This document shows, in pieces, positions 1 through 5,082 of a stretch of 5,453 bases of DNA. A program made the translations under genes and the position numbers. The notes under the pieces are model-generated. The model did not search any database, was not told the DNA's origin, and saw nothing but the letters and a program-made list of their open reading frames with translations. Position 1 is the stretch's first letter. Each line of letters begins with the position of its first letter. The stretch lies in assembly GCA_007120565.1 (NCBI GenBank), contig SKNK01000103.1, positions 1 through 5,453 of the forward strand, in the 5' to 3' direction. Source of the DNA: Nitriliruptoraceae bacterium (GTDB taxonomy: Bacteria; Actinomycetota; Nitriliruptoria; Nitriliruptorales; Nitriliruptoraceae).

Positions 1-1
1 G

Positions 2-382
2 GAGGCCGCCCTGGCCGAGGTGCTGCACATCGCGGCGGGGGAGCGGCTCCTGCACTCGGCCCATGACGTCTCGGCGGGCGGGCTGTTGGTCACCCTGGTG
101 GAGTCCTGCGTCGCCGGCGACGTCGGGGTCGAGGTGACCCTTCCTGATGAGCTCTCCCTGACCCAGGAGCTGTTCAGCGAGTTGCCAGGGCGTGTGCTTG
201 TCAGCCTCCCTTCCACCAACGTCAAGGCGTTCGCGCAGCTGTGCAGTGACGCCGAGGTTCCGCTTGCGGACGTGGGGACCGTGGGAGGCCGAACCCTGGT
301 CGTGCGTGACGGGGTCGAGCTCGATCTCGACGACATCGAAGCTGCGTTCGAAGGCGGGATGCCGGCGGTCCTGGAGGGCTGA
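2..382 (+). CDS. purL: Phosphoribosylformylglycinamidine synthase subunit II, C-terminal part (partial at left edge)
   Basis: This is the last 126 codons of PurL; the 5' end lies outside the window. PurL converts FGAR, glutamine and ATP to FGAM in the fourth step of de novo purine synthesis, in the cytoplasm. In actinobacteria it normally works with the separate subunits PurQ and PurS. The visible part carries the conserved SAHDVSAGGL segment (about residues 19-28 of the visible part; family form HDxSxGGL). It also carries the FSELPGRVLVS segment (about residues 58-68), the usual F-S-E-x-x-G-R signature of the second AIR-synthase-like C-terminal domain. The reading frame is open to the left edge and stops with TGA at 380-382. 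No purine gene follows directly: the next gene is an unrelated coiled-coil protein 120 bp downstream. Identification is from recognised family motifs and is confident. Confidence 0.93.
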   Translation, partial: EAALAEVLHIAAGERLLHSAHDVSAGGLLVTLVESCVAGDVGVEVTLPDELSLTQELFSELPGRVLVSLPSTNVKAFAQLCSDAEVPLADVGTVGGRTLVVRDGVELDLDDIEAAFEGGMPAVLEG

Positions 383-465
383 GCGAGGACTGGGCGCCCT
401 GCGGTGTCCGTCCTGGCGTTCTCCACAGGAGGACGATCGGGCGTTCCGAAACCTGGGTCGGCGCC

Positions 466-471
466 TACCTT
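466..471 (+). promoter_or_regulatory. Possible -10 element of the coiled-coil gene
   Basis: TACCTT fits the actinobacterial TANNNT -10 pattern and lies 31 bp upstream of the ATG at 503. No good -35 hexamer is seen 16-18 bp upstream, so the call is weak. Readthrough from purL is equally possible because no terminator hairpin is evident between the two genes. Confidence 0.22.
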
Positions 472-502
472 GTCCTTGCAGGTCCACGGGGGAGGTGTCA
501 CG

Positions 503-988
503 ATGCCGATCGACGAGCGTCGACGGAGCGCGCTGTTCGAAGCTGCCGCGAGGGCGCTCGGCGAGGATCACGCCGTGACGATGTTCGAGCTCCTCCCGCC
601 TCCGGAGACGGATCTGGCCACGCGTGCCGACCTCGATCTCCTCGAGGAGCGTCTCGGTGCGCGGATCGATGGGGTGGGTGCGCGGATCGATGGGGTGGAG
701 CAGCGGTTGGGTGCGCGGATGGATGGACTGGATACGCGGATGGATGGGCTGGACGTTCGGATCGACCGGGTAGAGAGCCACCTGCATGCCCGCCTCGATG
801 CCTTCGAGGCAGGGATGCGGACGGAGATGGCGCTGCTGCGCGAGGAGCTGCTGTCCGCCTTCCGGGGGGAGTTGGTCTCCGCCATCGCCGGGCAGACGCG
901 TGGGATCATCGTCGCGATCATGGCGGCCATCATCGCGGCCGTCATCGGGATCGGCGGGCTCGCCGTCACCCTCTCCCAGCTGCTGTAG
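503..988 (+). CDS. Hypothetical membrane-anchored coiled-coil protein (161 aa)
   Basis: Function is not recognised. The start is the ATG at 503 because GGAGG at 491-495 lies 7 bp upstream. The in-frame GTG at 404 would add 33 residues of non-protein-like sequence and has no such site. Residues 1-45 form a short soluble head (RRRSALFEAAARALGEDHA, then ELLPPPETDLATRADLD). The 'LPP...ATxxDL' pattern recalls small coiled-coil proteins common in actinobacteria and, loosely, DUF1640-type proteins; this is from memory. Residues 52-101 are a coiled coil with hydrophobic residues at 3-4 spacing (I55, V58, I62, V65, L69, M73, L76, M80, L83, I87, V90, L94, L98, F101). The 4-4 steps at V65-L69-M73 and V90-L94-L98 are stutters. 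Residues 102-133 are a further amphipathic stretch, and residues 134-157 (IIVAIMAAIIAAVIGIGG core) are one transmembrane helix near the C-terminus. A tail-anchored topology with a cytoplasmic coiled coil is inferred. The neighbouring amidohydrolase gene is convergent. Confidence 0.72.
   Translation: MPIDERRRSALFEAAARALGEDHAVTMFELLPPPETDLATRADLDLLEERLGARIDGVGARIDGVEQRLGARMDGLDTRMDGLDVRIDRVESHLHARLDAFEAGMRTEMALLREELLSAFRGELVSAIAGQTRGIIVAIMAAIIAAVIGIGGLAVTLSQLL
656..772 (+). repeat. Tandem 21-bp in-frame repeat in the coiled-coil gene
   Basis: There are five 21-bp units, each coding for one heptad of the type (G/D)xR(I/M)D(G/R)(V/L). Units 1 (656-676) and 2 (677-697) are identical at all 21 bases. 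A 12-bp insert coding EQRL (698-709) follows, then units 3 (710-730), 4 (731-751) and 5 (752-772), which diverge progressively. Exact identity of the first two suggests a recent duplication. The 12-bp insert adds 4 residues and converts a heptad run into an 11-residue stutter. Confidence 0.9.
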
Positions 989-1058
989 CTGCGCTCGCCG
1001 CCAGCTTCGCGTCAGCTCCGACTCATCACGGTCGGTGTTCCTGGAGCGGCTGCGGCGT

Positions 1059-1955
1059 TCACCTGGCCTGTTCGAGGAGTCGCGCCGCGTTGTCGTGCAG
1101 CACCGCCCGGAGTCCGTCGTCCGCGAGTTCGAGTTTCGCCAACCCGCGGACCTGCGCGACGTACCGGTGTGGGATCGAGGGGAAGTCGCTGCCGAACAGG
1201 ACCCGCTCGTGGATAGCGGCCAAGCGCGACAGGAGTTCGGTGGGGTACTCCAGGATGTACGCAGGATCGGTCAGGGCCATGGTCGTGTCGAGGTAGAGGC
1301 TGGAGATGTCCTCGGCAAGTGCCAGGAAGCCTTCGGCATCGGGCATGCCGAGGTGAGCGACCACGACCGTGACGTCGGGGTGGCGCTCCAACAGGGCCCG
1401 GATCGCGTCTGGACCGCAGTACCCGTGTCCGCCCTCGACGCCGTAGACGCCACTCGCGTGGATCACCGCGGGGATCCGCGCGGCCGCCAGTTGCGGCCAG
1501 ACGTCATCGAGGGTCGGATCGGTCGCGTGGAAGCGTCCGACCTGCAGGTGCACCTTGGCGACGCGCCCACCGCGGGCGATCGCTGCCTCGACGTACTCAG
1601 GGGCATCTGGCTCGGCGTAGAAGGTGAAGCTCGGGATCACCTGCGGATGATCGTCGGCCAGCCCGAGGGTGTACTCGTTGCACCATGCGGCGACCCCCGG
1701 CTTGTGGCCGTAGGCGAGCGCAGTGTGGCGGACGACCCCCAGGTCGCGCAGCGTGGCGAGCCGTGTTGCCTCGTCGTCGCGGTAGGTGATCGGCCACGGT
1801 GGGTCGGCGAGTCCATCGAAGTAGGCCCAGACGGCCCGCTGTAGCGGTGGTGGCAGGGAGTGGACGTGCACGTCGATGATCCCGTCGAGCCCGAGCGACC
1901 GGACGAACGGGGCGACCTCGTGGTCCGCGGACGGTAGGTCGTCGGGTCGCCGCAT
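1059..1955 (-). CDS. Metal-dependent amidohydrolase of the amidohydrolase-2 type (TIM barrel)
   Basis: This is a full-length 298-residue protein of the COG2159/PF04909 type, a family that includes ACMSD-like decarboxylases and diverse C-N or C-C hydrolases. Metal-site signatures appear in the expected order: the HxH pair in IIDVHVH (H30, H32), VAKVHLQ with K134/H136 after the third strand region, IHASG (H166), VVAHLG (H201), and LFGSDFP with D257. The set of potential ligands is complete, so an active enzyme is likely, but the substrate cannot be read from the sequence. There is no signal peptide, so it is probably cytoplasmic. The start is the ATG read from 1955, preceded by AGGAG (1960-1964 on this strand). 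The stop is at 1059-1061. The gene is convergent with the coiled-coil gene and divergent from purF across 161 bp, so it is a separate transcription unit and not part of the purine pathway by any visible evidence. Confidence 0.88.
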   Translation of the reverse strand: MRRPDDLPSADHEVAPFVRSLGLDGIIDVHVHSLPPPLQRAVWAYFDGLADPPWPITYRDDEATRLATLRDLGVVRHTALAYGHKPGVAAWCNEYTLGLADDHPQVIPSFTFYAEPDAPEYVEAAIARGGRVAKVHLQVGRFHATDPTLDDVWPQLAAARIPAVIHASGVYGVEGGHGYCGPDAIRALLERHPDVTVVVAHLGMPDAEGFLALAEDISSLYLDTTMALTDPAYILEYPTELLSRLAAIHERVLFGSDFPSIPHRYVAQVRGLAKLELADDGLRAVLHDNAARLLEQAR

Positions 1956-1991
1956 CGGACTCCTGCTGGTCGACGGTTGAGAGACCGTAGG

Positions 1992-2020
1992 ACGCTACTG
2001 CAGCCGGAGTCGTCCGTCGG
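1992..2020 (-). promoter_or_regulatory. Possible promoter of the amidohydrolase gene
   Basis: Read on the minus strand, CCGACG (2015-2020) is a -35 candidate with the GAC core of actinobacterial promoters. A 17-bp spacer follows, then TAGCGT (1992-1997), a TANNNT -10 element. It lies about 36 bp upstream of the ATG. The same -10 hexamer, TAGCGT, occurs in the bioY promoter candidate. The -35 match is modest. Confidence 0.33.
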
Positions 2021-2077
2021 CGAGGGCCACCCATCGCTCAGTGAAGCTGGTGCCTCAGGGCGGTCGATGGACCCGGC

Positions 2078-2083
2078 TACGCT
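2078..2083 (+). promoter_or_regulatory. Possible -10 element of purF
   Basis: TACGCT matches TANNNT and is 33 bp upstream of the GTG start, a reasonable distance for a short leader. No convincing -35 hexamer is present at 16-18 bp. No purine riboswitch or PurR-like box was recognised in the 161 bp between the divergent starts. Confidence 0.25.
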
Positions 2084-2116
2084 GGGCGCTGCACCCGCCG
2101 CATCTCGAGGTCACGC

Positions 2117-3607
2117 GTGACGAACGAGCCGATCGAACCGCGTGAGCGTGCCGCGGCCGCCGTGGAACCACTCCCCGAGGGGGTGGACCTTGCCTCCTAC
2201 GGGGAGGGGCCCCGGGAGGAGTGTGGTGTCGTCGGGATCTACGCCCCTGGCGAGGATGTGGCCACGCTCACCTACTTCGCCCTCTACGCGTTGCAGCACC
2301 GCGGTCAGGAGTCGGCGGGGATCGCTGTCTCCGACGGCCGGCGGTTGGTCGTGCACAAGGACATGGGGCTGGTCAACCAGGTCTTCCGAGACACGAGCCT
2401 CGCCGCGCTCCATGGCGACCTCGCCATCGGGCACTGTCGGTACTCGACGACCGGTGCGTCCTCCTGGGAGAACGCGCAGCCGATCTACTACGAGACGCCG
2501 ACCGGTGGAGGCATCGCCCTCGGCCACAACGGCAACCTGGTCAACACCAACGAGTTGGCGCGCAAGCTCGATCAGCCGCCGCGCAACGACTCGGAGCTGA
2601 TGGCGGCACTTCTCGCCCGCGATGTGGACGTCAGCCTCGAGGAAGCCATCGTCCGTACCGCTCCGCAACTGCGCGGTGCGTACTCGGTCGTCGTCCTCGA
2701 TGAGCAGCGCATCCACGCCTTCCGTGACCCCAACGGTGTCCGTCCCCTACAGATCGGGCGGCTGCCGACCGGGGGGTGGGTCGTGGCGTCGGAGAGTGCG
2801 GCCCTGGACATCATCGGGGCCGTGCTGGTGCGTGATGTCGAACCCGGCGAGGTCGTCTCGATCGATGGCAACGGTCTGCGCAGCCAACGCTTCGCCGAGG
2901 CGACCCCCACCTTCTGTCTGTTCGAGTGGGTCTACCTCGCGCGACCGGACCATCGCCAGGACGACCGCAGCGTCCTGTACGCGCGACGCAACATGGGGCG
3001 GCAACTGGCCCGCGAGGCTCCGGTCGATGCCGACATCGTCATCCCGGTGCCCGAGGCCGGCCGCGATGCTGCGGCGGGATACGCCGCAGAGGCAGCCCTC
3101 CCCTTCGCTGACGGGCTGGTCAAGAACCGTTATGTCGGTCGCACCTTCATCCAACCCACCCAGTCCCTCCGCCAGCTCGGGATCCGGCTGAAGCTCTCGC
3201 CGGTCCGCGAGGTGGTCGAGGGGCGTCGGCTGGTGGTCGTCGACGACTCGATCGTCCGGGGCAACACGGCGAGGCAGCTCGTGGCGATGCTGCGCTCCGC
3301 CGGAGCGGCGGAGGTCCACATGCGGATCACCTCGCCACCGATCGCGAACCCGTGCTACTACGGCATCGACATGGCCTCACGGGCCGAACTCATCGGAGCC
3401 GACCTCGATGTCGAGGCGATCCGTGAGTTCCTGGACGCGGACTCGCTGCACTACATCTCGTTGGACGGCCTGATCGATGCGACACCGGATGATCGATCAC
3501 AGCTCTGCACGGCCTGCTTCACCGGGGACTATCCGATCCCGGTACCGGGCGAACAGGAACAGCTCGCCCAGATCCGATTCGACTTCAGCGATGACACTGC
3601 GGGCTAG
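2117..3607 (+). CDS. purF: Amidophosphoribosyltransferase (glutamine PRPP amidotransferase)
   Basis: PurF makes 5-phosphoribosylamine from PRPP and glutamine, the committed first step of de novo purine synthesis, in the cytoplasm. The 496-residue product is full length. Residues 1-35 look like a propeptide ending EE before C36 (ECGVVGIY), the N-terminal nucleophile cysteine of the class II glutaminase domain. That domain runs to about residue 250 with LQHRGQESAG (59-68), HCRYSTTG (106-113) and GHNGNLVN (136-143). The phosphoribosyltransferase domain follows, with IPVPEAG (309-315), KNRYVGRTFIQP (336-347) and the PRPP loop VVVDDSIVRGNT (373-384). Four cysteines, C267 (FCLFEWVY), C413 (NPCYYGID), C464 and C467 (LCTACF), match the 4Fe-4S ligands of the Bacillus subtilis type enzyme. 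The GTG start has GAGG (2107-2110) 6 bp upstream; the in-frame GTGs at 2162 and 2183 lack a usable site. The stop is TAG at 3605-3607. bioY follows after 144 bp, not purM. Confidence 0.97.
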   Translation: MTNEPIEPRERAAAAVEPLPEGVDLASYGEGPREECGVVGIYAPGEDVATLTYFALYALQHRGQESAGIAVSDGRRLVVHKDMGLVNQVFRDTSLAALHGDLAIGHCRYSTTGASSWENAQPIYYETPTGGGIALGHNGNLVNTNELARKLDQPPRNDSELMAALLARDVDVSLEEAIVRTAPQLRGAYSVVVLDEQRIHAFRDPNGVRPLQIGRLPTGGWVVASESAALDIIGAVLVRDVEPGEVVSIDGNGLRSQRFAEATPTFCLFEWVYLARPDHRQDDRSVLYARRNMGRQLAREAPVDADIVIPVPEAGRDAAAGYAAEAALPFADGLVKNRYVGRTFIQPTQSLRQLGIRLKLSPVREVVEGRRLVVVDDSIVRGNTARQLVAMLRSAGAAEVHMRITSPPIANPCYYGIDMASRAELIGADLDVEAIREFLDADSLHYISLDGLIDATPDDRSQLCTACFTGDYPIPVPGEQEQLAQIRFDFSDDTAG

Positions 3608-3688
3608 CGGCTAGCAGCCAGCGTCGGCGGGAACCCCGATCGTCGCCGACCCTCGCCCTTCGGGTCGTCGCGTCTCCCGCCCGCGCCT

Positions 3689-3718
3689 TTCACCGACGTG
3701 CGGTCCAGCGAGTAGCGT
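3689..3718 (+). promoter_or_regulatory. Likely bioY promoter
   Basis: TTCACC (3689-3694) matches four of six bases of TTGACA. An 18-bp spacer and TAGCGT (3713-3718, TANNNT type) follow. Transcription would begin near 3725, giving a leader of about 27 nt. The existence of this promoter implies that bioY is transcribed independently of purF. Confidence 0.42.
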
Positions 3719-3731
3719 TCGCTTCACCGAC
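3689..3731 (+). repeat. Direct repeat TTCACCGAC flanking the bioY -10 element
   Basis: TTCACCGAC occurs at 3689-3697 and again at 3723-3731, with a start-to-start distance of 34 bp. The first copy overlaps the -35 candidate and the second overlaps the expected transcription start, the usual placing of repressor half-sites. The copies are direct rather than inverted, and neither resembles a biotin-regulator palindrome I know. The repeat is real; an operator function is inference. Confidence 0.4.
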
Positions 3732-3751
3732 CACGTGCTCAGGAGGCGTCG

Positions 3752-4321
3752 ATGGGTTCCTCGTCCGCAGCAGTTCGATCCGACACGCCGGTGCTGGCAG
3801 ACCTGGTCCCGTGGACCTGGGTGCGTGACGTCGCCCTCGTCGGACTGTTCACGGTCGCCTTGGCGGCGAGCGCGCAACTCGGGTTCGTCCTTCCTGGCAC
3901 CCCCGTCCCCGTCACCGCACAGACCTTCGTCGTGCTGCTCGGGGCGGCAGCTCTGGGGCCGGTGCGCGCCGGGGTGGGTGCTTCAGCGTTCTTCGCTCTG
4001 GGAGCCCTGGGAACCCCGTGGTTCGCGGTGTCGAGTGGCACGACACTCGGCTACATCGCGGGCTTCGTCCTCGCGGGGATCCTCGTCGGCCGCCTTGCCC
4101 GTGCCGGTTGGACGGGCAGCTTCGGAGGTGCGGCTGCGGCGATGGTGCTGGGCAACCTCGTCATCTACGCCGTTGGTGCGACCGTGCTGGCCGTGCTGCT
4201 CGGTGTCGGTCCGGTCGAAGCCCTGAGCCTGGGTGTCGTGCCCTTCCTCATCGGCGACGCCATCAAGGTCGCGGCCGCCACGGCGCTGCTGCCGATCGTG
4301 CAGCGTTTCGCTGAGCGGTGA
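3752..4321 (+). CDS. bioY: Biotin transporter substrate-binding membrane protein (BioY, ECF S component)
   Basis: BioY binds biotin in the membrane. It acts with the EcfA/EcfA'/EcfT energising module of an ECF transporter, or with weaker activity alone. The 189-residue length fits the family. Family features are visible: PGTPVPVTAQTFVVLLGAAALGP (residues 48-70), the Gly-rich GALGTPWFA segment (84-92), GYIAGFVLAG (100-109), GNLVIYAVG (134-142) and PFLIGDAIKVAAA (164-176, the usual pF-x-x-GD-x-x-K motif near the end). About six hydrophobic segments are seen at roughly 26-44, 52-70, 72-90, 98-117, 125-150 and 160-183. The ATG at 3752 is set by AGGAGG (3741-3746) 5 bp upstream, the strongest ribosome binding site in the window. 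The stop is TGA at 4319-4321. No ecfA or ecfT gene is adjacent and no biotin synthesis gene is in the window, so a shared ECF module encoded elsewhere is likely. Confidence 0.92.
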   Translation: MGSSSAAVRSDTPVLADLVPWTWVRDVALVGLFTVALAASAQLGFVLPGTPVPVTAQTFVVLLGAAALGPVRAGVGASAFFALGALGTPWFAVSSGTTLGYIAGFVLAGILVGRLARAGWTGSFGGAAAAMVLGNLVIYAVGATVLAVLLGVGPVEALSLGVVPFLIGDAIKVAAATALLPIVQRFAER

Positions 4322-4334
4322 GCCCGATGAGGTG

Positions 4335-4378
4335 AACGTCCAGAGGGCCCCGGCGGATGCCGGGGCCCTCTGGACGTT
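4335..4378. terminator. Perfect 20-bp stem-loop between convergent genes, probable bidirectional terminator
   Basis: The left arm (4335-4354) and right arm (4359-4378) are exact reverse complements over 20 bp, with the loop GGAT (4355-4358). The arm starts AACGTCCAGAGGGCCCCGGC. It lies 13 bp after the bioY stop and 14 bp after the stop of the minus-strand gene, almost exactly centred between them. Neither side has a T-run, so it would be the U-tract-less type often reported in high-GC actinobacteria. The structure is certain from sequence; its function is inferred from position. Confidence 0.85.
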
Positions 4379-4392
4379 ACGAGCCGCGTGAG

Positions 4393-5082
4393 TCAGCGGC
4401 CGTTCGGGGGTCCTGCGCCTTCCGGGGGGCCGGCACCCTCGGGAGGTCCAGCGCCTTCGGGAGGACCGCTGCGTCCCTTGTCGGAGCCGTCAGCGGAGCT
4501 GCCGGTGTCCTCGTTGGTCGTGGCCGAGGTCTCTTCCTCGCCAGCGTCGTCATCGCCGTCCTTGCCCCCTCGGGCAGCCTCAGAGACATCCTGGCCCAAG
4601 CCGCCGTCGCGAGCGCGCTCGGAGACCGTCGCTCCGAAGTCCGGGTGGCCCGGCCCGATGGAGTTGCCCTCTTCGTCGACGGCATCGCCCGTCAGCGCAC
4701 CGTGGACACGCTCAGCGGTCTCGGACCGCTCACCCTCGTCGGGTCCCTCTTCGTCGGGTCCTTCCTCGTCGGGTCCTTCCTCGTCGGGTCCTTCCTCGTC
4801 GGGTCCCTCTTCGTCGAGGCTCTCCGTCTCGGGCGCCTCCGGGGCTTCACCTTCGGGTGCGTCCTCTTCGAGACCTTCCTCCTCCGGGGCCTCTTCGGCG
4901 GGTGCTTCTTCTTCGGGCGCTTCTTCCTCAACGACGTCGTCGCTTGAGGTGAAGTCGCCGTTCTGGGCGACGGCCACGCCTCCGCCCACCATGAGCACGG
5001 CGGCGCCGAGGGTGACCGCACCCTTGCTAGCGAGGGCGGACGACAGCGCAGAGCCGAGCTGCGAGATGCTGCTGATGATCAT
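4393..5082 (-). CDS. Hypothetical very acidic, repeat-rich exported or membrane-anchored protein (229 aa)
   Basis: Family not recognised. Residues 1-39 resemble a signal peptide with a weak N-region (K20 is the only positive charge), a hydrophobic core at 21-39 (AVTLGAAVLMVGGGVAVA) and an AVA|QN cleavage site after A39. If uncleaved, the segment would be a single anchor. Residues 48-89 are Glu/Pro/Ala-rich (EEEAPEEEAPAEEAPEEEG). Residues 90-114 are five DEEGP units. Residues 119-173 are the only moderately complex part and contain a duplicated motif, FGATVSERARDG (149-160) and LGQDVSEAARGG (162-173), following GPGHPDFG. Residues 174-205 are Asp/Glu/Ser/Gly-rich, and 206-229 are GPPEGA repeats ending GPPNGR. 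The ATG read from 5082 has AGAGG (5088-5092) 5 bp upstream, and the stop is at 4393-4395. The protein is probably disordered and extracytoplasmic. Acidity could suit a halophilic or cation-rich setting or a surface role, but nothing fixes the function. The frame choice is supported by the signal peptide plus ribosome binding site. Confidence 0.78.
   Translation of the reverse strand: MIISSISQLGSALSSALASKGAVTLGAAVLMVGGGVAVAQNGDFTSSDDVVEEEAPEEEAPAEEAPEEEGLEEDAPEGEAPEAPETESLDEEGPDEEGPDEEGPDEEGPDEEGPDEGERSETAERVHGALTGDAVDEEGNSIGPGHPDFGATVSERARDGGLGQDVSEAARGGKDGDDDAGEEETSATTNEDTGSSADGSDKGRSGPPEGAGPPEGAGPPEGAGPPNGR
4396..4467 (-). repeat. GPPEGA tandem repeat at the protein C-terminus (18-bp units)
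   Basis: Three GPPEGA units (residues 206-223, bases 4414-4467) are followed by a degenerate fourth, GPPNGR, at the very end. The DNA copies are similar but not identical (synonymous changes in Pro, Gly and Ala codons), so selection or age rather than very recent slippage is suggested. Confidence 0.88.
4564..4638 (-). repeat. Duplicated 12-residue motif (F/L)GxxVSExAR in the acidic protein
   Basis: Residues 149-160 (bases 4603-4638) and 162-173 (bases 4564-4599) align without gaps at a 13-residue offset. G, V, S, E, A (second last helix position) and R are the same, and there is F/L at the first position. The two copies share little at the DNA level beyond what the residues demand, so the duplication is old or convergent. 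This is the likeliest functional core of the protein. Confidence 0.7.
4741..4815 (-). repeat. Tandem 15-bp repeat, five units coding DEEGP
   Basis: On the plus strand the units are GGGTCCCTCTTCGTC (4741-4755), then GGGTCCTTCCTCGTC three times without change (4756-4800), then GGGTCCCTCTTCGTC (4801-4815). The outer two are identical to each other and the inner three are identical to each other. The array is in frame, so copy-number change would add or remove whole DEEGP units. Confidence 0.95.

Noticed and set aside
404..502. N-terminal extension of the coiled-coil protein from the GTG at 404
   Set aside because: The ATG at 503 has a clear GGAGG at 7 bp. The extension has no ribosome binding site and overlaps the probable promoter region.
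786..1844. A 352-codon plus-strand frame opposite the amidohydrolase
   Set aside because: It overlaps the coiled-coil gene in another frame and runs antisense to a protein with complete metal-site motifs. Its N-terminal composition is Arg/Ser/Pro-rich shadow sequence.
3647..3667. Stem CGACCC / GGGTCG with a 9-base loop after purF, considered as a terminator
   Set aside because: Only six base pairs, a large loop and no T-run; common by chance in DNA this rich in G and C.
3732..3737. CACGTG palindrome just upstream of the bioY ribosome binding site
   Set aside because: A six-base palindrome is expected by chance and no matching partner site was found.
3611..3877. An 88-codon minus-strand frame between purF and bioY
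   Set aside because: It overlaps the bioY start antisense, is rich in Arg and Gly, and shows no family feature.
4357..4947. A 196-codon plus-strand frame, hydrophobic with repeated VGSFL units, opposite the acidic protein gene
   Set aside because: It begins inside the terminator hairpin with no ribosome binding site. Its hydrophobic Leu/Phe/Val repeats are what the complement of Glu/Asp codons gives. The minus-strand frame has a signal peptide and a ribosome binding site.
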